DNA of 64,000 nt, taken from the NCBI GenBank assembly GCA_963680875.1, contig OY804589.1:2170001-2234000 (forward strand). The letters are read 5' to 3'. Position 1 is the first letter of the stretch, and every line of letters begins with the position of its first letter. The translations under genes were made by a program, and so were the position numbers. Source of the DNA: Bathymodiolus brooksi (lineage: Eukaryota > Mollusca > Bivalvia > Mytilida > Modiolidae). Under the pieces are notes generated by a model that was not told where the DNA came from, ran no database searches, and saw nothing but the letters and a program-made list of their open reading frames with translations. Of the stretch, positions 12,208-23,555 are shown in pieces.

Positions 12208-13890
12208 ACTAGAGGCTCAGCACTATGCTGAGCCTGTGTCGCTCACCTTTCATTCTGCTTTGAGGAAACTTAATACAGAACCTTCCATAGGTGCTTCCCA
12301 CCAAATTTCGGCTCATTTTGGCAAAGCGGTTTCAGAGAAGAAGATTTTTAGAAATTGACCCATCTAAAACAAGAATTGCCTGTGGCAGCCATGTTTGTTA
12401 ATGGATCAAAACGGAATGAGCATTTCTCATAGAGGATCTTCCATAGATGCTTCCTACCACGTTTCGGTCCATTTGGCCAAGCTGTTTCAGAGTAGAAGAT
12501 TTTTAGAAATCGACCAATCAGAAACAAGAATTGCCTGTGGTGGCCATGTTTGTTAATGGACCGGGACAAAATGAGCAATCGTTATAGAGAACCTTCCATA
12601 TATGCTTCCTACCAAGTTTCGGTTCATTTGGCAAAGCGGTTTCAGAGGAGAAGATTTTTTAGAAATCAACCAATCAGAAACAAGAATTGACTGTGGTGGC
12701 CAGGTTTTTTAATGGATCGGGACGAAATGAGCAATCGTAACAGAGGACTTTCCATAGATGCTTCCTACCAAGTTTCGGTTCATTTGGCCAAACGGTTTCA
12801 GAAGAGAAGAATTTAAAAAATCAGCCAATCAGAAACAAGAATCGCCTGTGGTGGCCATGTTTGTTAACGGATCGGGACGGAATGAGCAATATTTATATAG
12901 GACCTTCCATAGATGCTTCCTACCAAGTTTCATATCATTTGGCCAAGCGGTTTCAGAGGAAAAGCTGTTTTAGAAATCGACCAATAAGAAACAAAAATTG
13001 CCTATGACAGCCATGTTTGTTAACGGATCAAAACGGAATGAGCAATTCCCATAGAGGACATTCCATAGATGCTTCCTACCACGTTTCGGTCCATTTGGCC
13101 AAGCTGTTTCAGAGTAGAAGATTTTTAGAAATCGACCAATCAGAAACAAGAATTGTCTGTGGTGGCCATGTTTGTTAATGGATTGGGACGAAATGAGCAA
13201 TCGCAACAGCGGACTTTCCATAGATGCTTCCTACCAAGTTTCGGTTCATTTGGCCAAGCGGTTTCAGAGGAGAAGATTTTTAGAAATCAACCAATCAGAA
13301 ACAAGAATTGCCTGTGGCGGCCATGTTTGTTAATGGATCGGGACGGAATGAGCATTCTTTATAGAGAACCTTCCATAGATGCTTCCTATTAAGTTTCGGA
13401 TCATTTGGCCAAGCAGTTTCAGAGGAAAAGATTTTTAGAAATCAACCAATCAGAAACAAGAATGGGCTGTGGCGGACATGTTTGTAAATGGATCGGGACG
13501 AAATTAGCACTCTTTATAGAGGACCGCCCATAGATGCTTCCTACCAAGTTTTGGTTCATTTGGCCAAGCGGTTTCAGAAGAGAAGATTTTTAAAAATCTG
13601 TAGAGATAACTGCATTTTGAATACAGATATCTATATTTAAACAAGAGTTATCTTTCTTTAACAGAGAAGATATTTTAGAAATCAACCAATCAGAAACAAG
13701 AATTGCCTGTGGCGGCCATGTTTGTTAACCAATCGGGACAAAATGAGCAATTTTATAGAGGACCTTCCATAGATGCTTCCTACCATATTTCAATTCATTT
13801 GGGAAAGCATTTCAGTGGAGAAGATTTTTTAGAAATCAACCAATCAGAAACAAGGATGGCCTGTGGCGGCCATGTTTGCTAACGGATTGG
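12208..13890 (-). mobile_element. Helitron-like non-autonomous element with 155-bp core array
   Basis: Ten to eleven core units of 155-156 bp run from about 12240; TTCCATAg words lie at 12283, 12439, 12594, 12750, 12905, 13061, 13216 and 13371. One later unit carries an ~84 bp insertion near 13600-13680. Each core contains GTTTCAGAGGAGAAGATTTT and TGTGGCGGCCATGTTTGTTA. The left end is a perfect 10 bp hairpin (AGGCTCAGCA / TGCTGAGCCT, 3-nt loop). Read on the minus strand this hairpin is followed by CTAG and then T, which matches the Helitron 3' rule (hairpin, CTRR, insertion before T). Structure resembles the mollusc pearl/HINE class. No Rep-helicase gene is present. The right end is uncertain. 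Confidence 0.7.
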
Positions 13891-14291
13891 AACTTTTCTT
13901 TCCCCACTACCTTTAACAAAACGAACGTGCTGCACAATGATCTTAAAAAGGATGCAATTAACGAGTTTGGAATAAAATATTGAACATCAAACCCTGTATG
14001 GGTCAAATTTCAGAAATATGGGAGCTCCTTTTATGTGAATATTGAAGAAAAATTATGATTATTGGTGAAAGAAATACGGACTTGAAAAGACTGACAGGGC
14101 GACTAAAACTTCGTTTTTTGACAGAAATTGGGCAATTTCATTGAAACCAAGGCGAAGAAGTCGCCCACTTTGCCTGGTTTGGTGAGCCCTGTAGAACATA
14201 TCCAGAATGTGCACCAAAAAAAACAAAAAACAGTTCTTTATTCAAAGTACTGTACAACCAATATAAAAACATTGGCTGTTTGATAGCCCAG
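13891..14291. other. spacer after the core array
   Basis: Begins with a pyrimidine-rich TTTCTTTCCCCACTACC stretch that could be the other end of the Helitron-like element, then unique sequence with an A-run near 14215. No gene seen. Confidence 0.45.
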
Positions 14292-15983
14292 ACCACAGGG
14301 GCTTGGAATCGCTTTCGTAGAGGTCATGTGGCCTATATACCCTATATACTAACAAGGGATGTAATGACCAACGTAGTCAAACCACTACCAGTTCTGTTTC
14401 AGGCTTGAAAAAAATATTAAAAAATCACACATTCAAACAATCTTTGTTGTCATTCGCTAGCATATTGATTTATCTTTCCGACAAGACATAATTTTTCATA
14501 ACTGCTTCACTCTAGAAGTCAGAGCACCCCTGCAAACTTGAAACTTTGCTCGAAAATAGGCCACCCAACGTTTTGCTATGGCACACAGTCAACGGTAAAA
14601 CTCCAAGAGTATAGAGCTGTCATCTGATTGGTTAATATTTCTCACGACACGGCAAGTGTTTTTACTTATTTGTAATATTGTAAATGATTTTTAGGTATAT
14701 TATAATCATATAAAATTACTTCCAGGGGTTAATAAATCCCCTAGCCCGACGCCCGGGGCTAGTAATTTCCACATTTGGGCTAGCTGAAATAATCAGCTGT
14801 ATGCCCGACGGGCTAGTAAAAATATATATCGGATCTTGACAAACTTGTCAATATTCGTGTATCTACTTATATTCATATATGTTATATGTTGTTTAATCAG
14901 CAGCAATGTTTTATCTATTCAACCACTAGCTTTTTGTCGAAATTGAGAGCAAAGAAGGTAGAAAAACTGTGTATTCTTGTCATAAAAGAGCTTCAACAAA
15001 TGACGGCTTACCAGAAATTTCGAAAATGAAATATCGGATTCCGGAACCGGGAACTACTATTTCCCGTTTTGCCGATAGTAAAAAAAAAATTAATGCCGAC
15101 TGACCCTCGATTTTTTTGACATGTGACCATAAACACACATATATTTTTTTGGCCTTACAGTGACCTGAACTGTGGAAAATAAAATGCAATACCAGATCTG
15201 AAAAGAAAGATAGTTAAACTAATATACATTGTACATGTTGTACAAGGGTTCAAGTCTGCAAGTCGGATTCATGAAATCACGGTATTGACCAGGACTAGTA
15301 GTTCATAGATTCGGGCTAGTAATATTTGGGAGTATGCTAGCCCTGGGCTAGTGAGGTGGTCCAAGATTTGTTAACCCCTGACTTCTAAATGTAATTCTCA
15401 CTGAAAAAAATTTAGAGCATATATTTCAAGCGTTATCAGAATGTGGGCATGTCGTGAGAAATATTAACCAATCAGATGACAGATTTCATTTGCTACTGTG
15501 TATTCGTAAACAATGGCTTCCACGATTTCAAAGGGGTCGTACCGGACTGAAAAACGTGAGTTACTGCTGTTCGTCTGCACTATGTGAACTGTTCTAGTGA
15601 TAGTTGAGTTAAAGGCGTTCATAGGTATTTACGACAGTCAGGATTTATGCAGATATTGTCCGCAATTGTGCTCTATACTCTTGGAGTTTTACCGTTGACT
15701 GTGTGCCATAGCAAAACGTTGGTGGCCTATTTTCGAGCAAATTTTCAAATTTGCAGGGGTGCTCTGACTTCTAGAGTGAAGCAGTTGTGAAAAAGTATGT
15801 CTCGTCGGAAAGATAAATCAATATGCTAGCGAATGACAACAAAGATTGTTTGAATGTGTGATTTTTTAATATTTTTTTCAAGCCTGAAACAGAACTGGTA
15901 GTGGCTTGGCTACGTTGGTCGTTACATCCCTTGTTAGTATATAGGCCATGTGACCTCTATGAAAGCGATTCAAGCCCCTGTGG
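14292..15983. mobile_element. Fold-back (long inverted repeat) element, interrupted
   Basis: The left arm 14292-14649 and right arm 15450-15983 are reverse complements at high identity; both carry CCACAGGGGCTTG at the outer end, AGTTCTGTTTCAGGCTTGAA inside, and TAACCAATCAGATGAC near the inner end. The right arm has 188 bp (15483-15670) missing from the left arm, a clean deletion at GTATAGAG|CTGTCATC. The centre is occupied by a separate element with its own target duplication. No transposase is encoded. Class unknown; it behaves like a palindromic non-autonomous element. Confidence 0.8.
14723..15380. mobile_element. 658-bp TIR element, copy A
   Basis: Bounded by imperfect 16 bp terminal inverted repeats, CAGGGGTTAATAAATC at the left and the complement of CAGGGGTTAACAAATC at the right. 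It is flanked on both sides by ACTTC (14718-14722 and 15381-15385), a 5 bp target duplication. Both subterminal regions carry several GGGCTAGTAA words. It matches 56546-57201 over its whole length. No coding capacity. The CAGGGG end recalls hAT elements, but hAT makes 8 bp duplications, so the superfamily is left open. Confidence 0.85.
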
Positions 15984-17710
15984 CCCAGACAAAATGAAAA
16001 GCAGGTTTTATAAAATTAAGTTTACAGCAGCATCTGATCGGGTATTAAATTGTCAACCTAAAATAGTCATTTTAAATAATATATGTCACTCAGTTACTAC
16101 TACAGGGGCAAGTTAATTTTGTGTTCAACAAATTTTATTTCCTCCATTCCGATATTCAGGACCAGTAGATTCCTGGTCCTGGACCAGTGAACTTTTGGGA
16201 AATTTTTAAACCCTGGCTTAGGCAACAAATAGATACATTTTGTAAGTTAAGGAGTTATATTGTAATTTCTCTATACTTTTCATAATATAAATAATGATTT
16301 ATCTTGGTTCATTCAGTGATATTATAATTAGTGTTAATGACCAGTTACAGTCCAAAATTTACTTGTTTGCAAGTTAAAAGTATATAAAAACATGGACAGT
16401 ATGATTACTTTTATTTAAAATAAAAAGGACTGAAACAGAAAAAGATTTACAAACATGAAAAGTTCTTCTTGTATCATTATAACAAGGTTACCAGTGTTAA
16501 AATGTGACAACGTGATATCCATCTACCCTGTAACAGCCTTACATCTTGTTTTGTTATTATGTCTCAAAAACTGGAATTAATCAAGGACTAAATAATAAAC
16601 TCAACATTAAAATCTTCCATCTTTTTAGACATCTTTACATGGTATATATGTCTGTACTTAATAATTATTAAAAACCTACCATTGATTAAAACTAGAAATC
16701 AATTCATCCCAAACAAAATATTTTAAATCTTATCATAATTTAATAATATATAGGAGAATTTTACTGGAGATTCCTTTGTCCTTAACGATGGTTCATCTAG
16801 AAAAATCAATATTTTAAATAGTCAAAATAATTAATCCATGTTTACATAGACAGCATTACAGATATATATATAGATATACTATAAGATTAACAGACAATAT
16901 TATAATCTGTTTTTATGAATGAATGTGTATCGGGTTTTTAAACAGAAAGAAACTGTTTTACCCCATGCGTTTTTTTCTATGTGTGCTGCATGAACTCACC
17001 TGTTTTATACGTAAAAGATAACTGAATAAATACACAACACGCTGTAAAGTTATTAATAGTACAATAACACTGTACTCATTGTACACTTGGGTGAATTAAT
17101 AAACACAAGTCATTATAATTGTGTACAAGATTATCTCAGTCGACCATAAGTAGCCTCATCACAAGTCAGTGCTCGATTAATACGCTATAATATACGCCAT
17201 CTTTGTTTAATTATTTTGCATTTAACAACAATTCTCAATAAATTTGGAAATAATCTTACATCAGAGTCAATCTAATCAATAAATTTTATATAATTCTATT
17301 ATTTTTGGTCGAATACATATTATAGACAATGTATGAAATTAATACGCACTTGAAGCATTGCCAAGATTGTGACGTCATAATTCCGAGACGGAACTTGCTT
17401 CATTTTCTCTCCTAAAATGTAACACTCATTCCATCTTTTTCGAAGGGTACATTTAAACATAATAATATTTCAATATGGCATACAATATAGTACACAATAA
17501 AATTATTTGATATATCATTGTTCCGATGATAAAACAGCATATTTCATTATATAAAATGTAGGGAAATATGGCATTTATTTAAAAATGATGGCGAGCAATT
17601 AGTTGACCCCCCTGTTGGACTAGTTCATTCCGATTATTGGGTCACTCATTGTCTAGACCACGTGTAGAAGGTTTACGTTTGGTTAGCAACACGTATTCTA
17701 CTTTTACTTT
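15984..17710. other. AT-rich region without a recognised gene
   Basis: Unique, strongly AT-rich, with frequent stops in all frames. It contains a perfect CRE palindrome TGACGTCA at 17370-17377 and a small CAGGACCAGTAGATTCCTGG inverted word near 16156. Neither is tied to a gene here. Confidence 0.5.
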
Positions 17711-20513
17711 GATCTTTTGACAACAATAGATCATCATTTCTCCAGATTTGCTGATAGATCTTTAATACATTATGAACATATGTTATTATTTGGTGACCTG
17801 AATTTTGACATGCTCAATTCAGATAAAAGTGCTACCTTGAATGATTTCTGTGATATTTTCAATCTATCACAACTTGTTAATGGTCCAACCTGTTTCAAAA
17901 AGGGCTGTATCCCATCACTAGTAGATGTAATAATGACAAACAAGAAATCATTATGTTTTAAGCCACAAAATGTTCCAACAGGTGTCAGTGACTGCCATAA
18001 CATTATAAGTACTGTTATCAAAGGTGAAGTTCTTCACGAACCAAAAAAGCTCAGGTATTATAGAAGTTGCAAGACTTTTGATATTGAAAATTTCAATGAT
18101 GATATAGAACAAATTAAGATCAATCAAACATGTCATGAAGTAGATTCTGTTTATAATGAATATGAAAAAGATTTTATCAATGTGTTAAACAAACATGCTC
18201 CAATTAAATCTAGATATCAAAGAAAAAAACCATTACCATGTATGAATCAGGAGCTCAGAAGAGCTGTATACAGAAAACAAATTTGCTATGTTCTCAATTT
18301 ACAAAATGTCGGAGCAACAAAAATTGGGGAAAATTCAGAAAGCAAAGAAATTTTGTAACCAAATTGAAAAGAAAATCAATGAAAACATACTTTTTAGAAC
18401 GTTGCTCTGGGGGAACAAAATCGGGCGACTTTTGGAAAACTATTAAGCCATTCTTTTCGAAAAAGGGGTCCAGTGGAGAACAAAAAATTGTGCTTAATGA
18501 ATCTGACAAGATTGTAAATGATCAAAAAGAAGTAGCCAATCACTTTAATAATTTTTTCTCCACTGTAGCTGAGAATATAGGAAAAGATACTGTTTACGAC
18601 CCTTCTGATCATCCAAGTTTAATAGAAATAAAGAAACAAAATGATTGCACAAACAAATTTGTTTTTGAAAAGGTAACAACAGATAAAGTTGAAAAGATTA
18701 TAAATAATATCAACATAAAAAAAGCAACAGGTGCTGATGGTATACCCCTGTACCTGCCAAAATAATAAAATGTAGTAAATCTATTATTGCACCTCAGATT
18801 ACAAGTATTTTAAATATGTCAATAGATCAGAGTGTTTTTCCGGATAAATTAAAGAAAGCACAAGTAACACCTTTATATAAAAAGAATGATCCACTTTTGA
18901 AGACTAACTACAGACCCGTAAGTGTACTATGTATTTTTTCAAAGATTTTTGAGAAAATTTTAGAACAGCAATTGTCTGATTTTTTTTTAAATATTTTTAA
19001 TCCTTATTTATGTGCTTTTAGAAGAGGTCATGGATGTCAGACAACCCTGCTCAGGTTATTAGAGGACTGGCGGAATGCCCTTGAAAAAAATCAGTATGTT
19101 GCCGCAGTCCTAATGGATCTTTCCAAGGCATTTGATTGCCTACCCCATGATATTTTATTGGATAAACTTTCGGCCTATGGTATGTCCACTGATTCTGTAT
19201 CCCTTCTTGAGTCCTACTTATCAAATAGGAAACAGCAAATTAAAATTAATGGTATCCTGAGCAGTTGGTCTGACATCCAAAAAGGGGTACCCCAAGGGTC
19301 AATCTTGGACCTCTACATTTTAATGTCTTTATACATGATATTTTTTATTTTGTAAAAAAGGGTACTTTATATAATTATGCGGATGACAATACTTTGTCTT
19401 ATGGTCATCCTGATTTTAATGTACTTACCTCAGTTTTAGAATCAGAGTCAAATGTTCTTATTAATTGGTTTAAAGTTAACAAAATGCAGGCTAATCCAGA
19501 TAAATTTCAGGTACTTGCGGTTGGGAAGAAGACTTTTGACAAAAACATGAAGATTTGTATACAGAACTCTACACTTTCATGTGAAGAGACAGTAAAACTT
19601 TTAGGAATTGAAATAGATTATCAATTAAATTTTGACATTCATATCAGTTCAATCTGTAGGAAGGCATCACAGCAACTGAATATACTTAAACGTTTGGGCC
19701 GATATTTAGACAGATTAAGCAAATTAACTATATTCCACACTTTCATTCTCAGTAACTTTAACTTCTGCCCTTTGGCTTGGCATTTTTGTACCGATAAAAA
19801 TTCAAAAAAATTAGAGAAAGTGCAGGAAAGAGCACTTCGTTTTGTATACGATGACTACACCAGTTCATATATCAACCTTCTTGAAAAAGCTCTAGTGCCC
19901 TCCTTACAGATCAGACGTATTTTTATAGGACAATGGCCTTGGAGACATATAAAATCGTTAACAAATTAGCTCCTGTATGCCTTCATGATTTGGTTAATGT
20001 GAAGAATTCTAAATATGCTTTCAGGTATTCGAACATATTAGATGTACTTCAAGTTAGAACTACAAGGTATGGCAAAAAATCATTCATGTTTGCAGCTGCA
20101 ACTCTGTGGAACGACCTTCCGAACCATTTCAGAACTGAAAACAGTTTCGACCACTTTAAAAGTTTGATTCAGTCCTGGAATGGCTCAGTATGTCGTTGTT
20201 CTGCATGCAGATAACATATTCAACTTTCTGTTTTATTTCTAGTGCTTTTTCCAAGTTTTAATGCTACTTAGTTATTTTAAGTTTGCTTGATATTGCTTCA
20301 GCATGTTTTAGTATGTCTTTTATTTTTGTGCTTTTTATGTTGCATTTGCTAACTGTATGTGCTTTATATGTGTGTTTATGTGATTATGTTAATATTTGTA
20401 TGTATCTTGTGCTACTATATATGTATATTCGGTAAAAAGCTCCTGAGAGCTTGTGTTTATTGTTATTCAAAAACCGAATTCAAATAAAGTTTTCTTATCT
20501 TATCTTATCTTAG
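17711..20513 (+). mobile_element. Non-LTR retrotransposon (LINE), copy 1, 5'-truncated
   Basis: Contains, in order, the C-terminal part of an APE-type endonuclease, a linker, a reverse transcriptase, a C-terminal region, a 3' UTR, AATAAA near 20482, and a terminal TTATC microsatellite (20494-20512). Tails of short tandem repeats rather than poly-A are typical of CR1/L2-type LINEs. The N-terminal half of the endonuclease and any ORF1 are missing, as expected from incomplete target-primed reverse transcription. No target duplication was identified with confidence. Confidence 0.9.
17717..20214 (+). pseudogene. LINE ORF2 (endonuclease-reverse transcriptase), frameshifted
   Basis: The reading frame is broken into five overlapping pieces (17717-18358, 18238-18765, 18816-19355, 19394-19969, 19933-20214) in changing frames, so at least four frameshifts or indels. 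Recognisable parts: endonuclease LLFGDLNFDML and SDCHNI (the GDxN and SDH motifs); RT motifs AFRRGHGCQTTLL, LMDLSKAFDCLPHDILLDKL, KGVPQGSIL and YADD at about 19375; then KMQANPDKFQVLAVGKK and the C-terminal ERALRFVYDDYTSSY. No RNase H is seen. The architecture fits the jockey/CR1/L2/Rex1 group, clade not resolved. Not expected to be functional. Confidence 0.93.
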
Positions 20514-21115
20514 TTCATTTCGGTCCCACCAAGGACACAGCAACCACCCCATCGAAAAACAATTTTAAGCTGTTGCAAATCACTTAGGTTATCGCCAAAT
20601 GGATATCCAAATGGACTTATCTGATTCATTATTGTTTTGTTAGTTCTGACCTCTACTGGGACCAAACACAGCCAACCGGAGGTTTTAAACATCTACACAT
20701 GCATGTATATAGAGCGTAGTACTTAGTGGATTGGGAAAGTGTGTGTTGGGGTCCGTGAATAGGTGCTTTTAATGGGACTTGATAGTGTGCGTGTGGGGGG
20801 GGGGGGGGACTTTAAAAACTGACAGGCAAAAGGAAAAAGGCTTACAGGCTACAACTTCAGCTTTTATTTTAGTCTTGCCAGAAAAAAGTGACGGTAGGGG
20901 CAATAGTTTTGCCTCGGATCTCCGGGAGAGAGAGAGAGTAATTCTCACTTGAGAGCTTTTATTACCAATTTCTGTGAATATGTTGGTAATCTTCATTTTT
21001 TTTTACACAATCTTTGTTCTCGTGGAATATTGTTGTCTCAATTTCTAGCATAACGAACCCCGACAGGACAAATTGTAAAACGATATCTTAATTTTTCTTA
21101 TCTAAATAAATATAA
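20514..21115. other. spacer between the two LINE copies
   Basis: Unique sequence with a 14-base G run at 20795-20808 preceded by GTGTGCGTGT, and a short GA tract near 20926. No gene recognised. Confidence 0.55.
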
Positions 21116-21284
21116 GGGGCGGATCCAGGATTTCAAGTTAGGGGGGGGGGGGGGCGCACTTAAAAAAATTGCGCCGAGCGAAAATTTTTGGGGTATTTCG
21201 TGTGAAAAATCACGATTTTACGCCAAAAAATCATATTTTTTCCAATTTTAGGGGGGGCGCGCGCCGGGTGCATGTTTGGATAAA
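21116..21284. mobile_element. Fragment of a G-rich dispersed element (GGGGCGGATCCAGGATTT end)
   Basis: Starts GGGGCGGATCCAGGATTTC, followed by a G run and GCGCACTTAAAAAAATTGCG, then a second G run with GCGCGCGCC. I know GGGGCGGATCCAGGATTT as a recurrent repeat terminus in invertebrate genomes (recollection, not checked). The complementary terminus is not found nearby, so this looks like a truncated copy abutting the 3' side of LINE copy 2. Confidence 0.4.
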
Positions 21285-23350
21285 AAAATGACAAGCACTA
21301 AAACAAAGCAATATATATCTAAAAGCTATATGCAAATAAAAGAGCAAAAACCGTAGCAGAATATTTATCATCTGCATGCAGAACAGCAACATTTAGTACC
21401 ATTCCAGGACTGCATTAAGCTCTTAAATTGAGAAAAACTGTTTTCAGTCCTGAAATGGTCTGGGAGGCTGTTCCACAATGTAGCAGCAGCAAATTCAAAT
21501 GTTTTTTGCCATACCATGATGTTCTGACCTGTGGAATGTCCAGTATATTGTTGTATCTAAAATAATATTTTGAATTTCGTAAATGCACAAGGTTATGGAG
21601 ACATGATGGCGACAGTTTATTCATAATCTTAAATGTTTCCAGGGCCATAGTTCTCATTCTACGAATCTGCAAGGAAGGCACCTTTGCTTTTTTCAATAAA
21701 TTATCATATGAGCTATTGTAATCCTCATACACAAAACGAAGAGCTCTTTCTTGCACTTTTTCTATCTTTTTGGAATTTTTCTCCGTACAAAAATACCAGG
21801 CCAAAGGGCAAAACTTAAAATTACTAAGAATAAAAGTATGGAAAATTGTAAATTTGTTTAATCTGTTCAAATAGGGGCCTAAACGTTTGATAATGTTCAG
21901 CTGTTGGAATGCCTTCCTGAAGATTGTACTTATATGTGTGTCAAAATTTAATTGATAATCGATCTCAATGCCTAGTAATTTAACACTGTCTTCACACGTT
22001 AGTTCAAAATTTTGTATATTTATAGTTGGACGTTTTTCATAGGTTTTCTTCCCCACTGCCAAAACTTGAAATTTATCAGGATTGGCCTGCATTTTGTTAA
22101 TTTTGAACCATTCAATGAGATGATTTGAGTCAGACTCTAGAGTAGAAATAAGTAGATCAAAATCGGGACTGCCAACGGAAAGGGTATTATCGTCTGCATA
22201 ATTATACAGAGAACTGTCTTTAATGAACAAAAATATATCATCTATGAAGACATTGAATAAGAGGGGACCAAGTATAGATCCTTGGGGAACCCCTTTATGG
22301 ATGTCAGCCCAGTTGCTCAGAACACTATTGACCTTTATTTGTTGTTTTCTGTTTGATAAGTATGATTTTAGTAACGAGACCGAATGATCTGAAACTCCAT
22401 AAGCTGACAATTCGTCTAGCAGTATGGCATGTGGTAGGCAATCAAAAGCCTTTGAAAGGTCCATCAGAACTGATGCTATATAATATTTTTTGTCTAGGGC
22501 TTCACGCCAATCTTCTAGAAGTCTGAGTAACGTGGTCTGGCATCCATGTCCACGTCGGAAAGCACACAAAAAAGGGTTAAATATTGTGTCGAAAAAATCA
22601 GATAATTGTGTTTCAAATACCTTTTCAAATTTTTTAGAAAAAACAGGAAGGACACTCACAGGTCTATAATTTGTTTTTTCTTGTGTAATGGTGTTACCTG
22701 AGCTTTTTTAAGAGAATCAGGAAATACACCAGTGTCAATAGACAAGTTTATCAATGATGTTAACTGGTTGGATATTATTGGTTTACACTGTTTGATAACT
22801 TTGGCTGGAATGTTATCAAACCCAGAGGCTTTTTTCATATTTATTTTATCTATAATTTTTTCAATTTTGTCAGATGTTATATGCTGGAATTCAAAATTTT
22901 TCTCCACATCCACATGATTTTTAATTTCCAATATACTAGGGTGAGTAGCGGGGTCATATACAATGTCTTCCCCAATTTTATCTGCAACTGTAGAGAAGAA
23001 AGTATTAAACTTTTCAGAAACTTCACATGTATCGTTTATAATTTTATTGTCTTCACACAGAATTATATTCTGATCCCCAGAATTACATTTTTTTTTTTAG
23101 AGAAAAATGGTTTTTTAACAGTTTTTCAGAAGTTGACATTTTTAGCCGCCCCACCCGTACAGCGTTCAAGAAAATAACTTTTCATAGAATTCTTTTTTAA
23201 TTTTGTTACCAAATTTCGCTGCTTTCTAAATTTTTCCCATGTTTTCGTGTTGCGATTTTTTGTATATTGGGAATAAAACATATGTTTTCTGTATATGGTT
23301 CCTCTTAATTCACTGTTCATACACGGAAGTGGATTTTTACGGGGTTGTCT
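21285..23350 (-). mobile_element. Non-LTR retrotransposon (LINE), copy 2, inverted relative to copy 1
   Basis: Same family as copy 1, read on the minus strand: similarity begins at about 23350, inside the linker after the endonuclease (NPLPCMN word shared with PLPCMN of copy 1), and runs into the 3' UTR shared with copy 1 (CAGTCCTGGAATGG and CTGCATGCAGAT words). It stops near 21285 where the G-rich fragment begins. The endonuclease is absent, so it is more strongly 5'-truncated than copy 1. Confidence 0.9.
21415..23345 (-). pseudogene. LINE reverse transcriptase, mostly intact RT domain
   Basis: The longest credible coding stretch is 21415-22659 (414 codons): CAFRRGHGCQTTLL, LMDLSKAFDCLPHAILLDEL, KGVPQGSILGPLLFN, YNYADDNTLS (catalytic aspartates present), KMQANPDKFQVLAVGKK, LLGIEIDYQLNFD and ALRFVYEDYNSSYDNLL. 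The upstream part of the palm/fingers lies at 22656-22931 in another frame, broken by one frameshift near 22670 in an A/T run. The linker at 23126-23345 is separated by a poly-A expansion around 23087-23098. Fewer lesions than copy 1 suggest a younger insertion. No enzyme activity is expected because the N-terminus is missing. Confidence 0.92.
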
Positions 23351-23555
23351 ATTTTTGGCGGACAGATAACAATCCACAAAAGAAAAAAGGACAAAAAGGC
23401 AAACCACGATCTACAAAACATTACACATAAAGTAACACCAACCCCGAGTAAAAATCAGGGGTGGACTCAACTGCTCCAGAGGTAAGCAGTTCCTCTTCCA
23501 CTAGTGGCATCCGTTATGTTACTCTAGTTACAAACCAAGTGGTAAGTTAGTGACA

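Noticed and set aside
12348..13392. ORFs of 70-83 codons on both strands
   Set aside because: They are shadows of the 155 bp core repeat (same peptides recurring in each unit).
14723..15380. Assignment of the CAGGGGTT element to hAT
   Set aside because: The termini fit, but copy A shows a 5 bp rather than 8 bp duplication and copy B shows none; left unclassified.
17340..17460. Promoter around the TGACGTCA palindrome
   Set aside because: No gene follows; only a truncated LINE lies downstream, so a single CRE match is not evidence.
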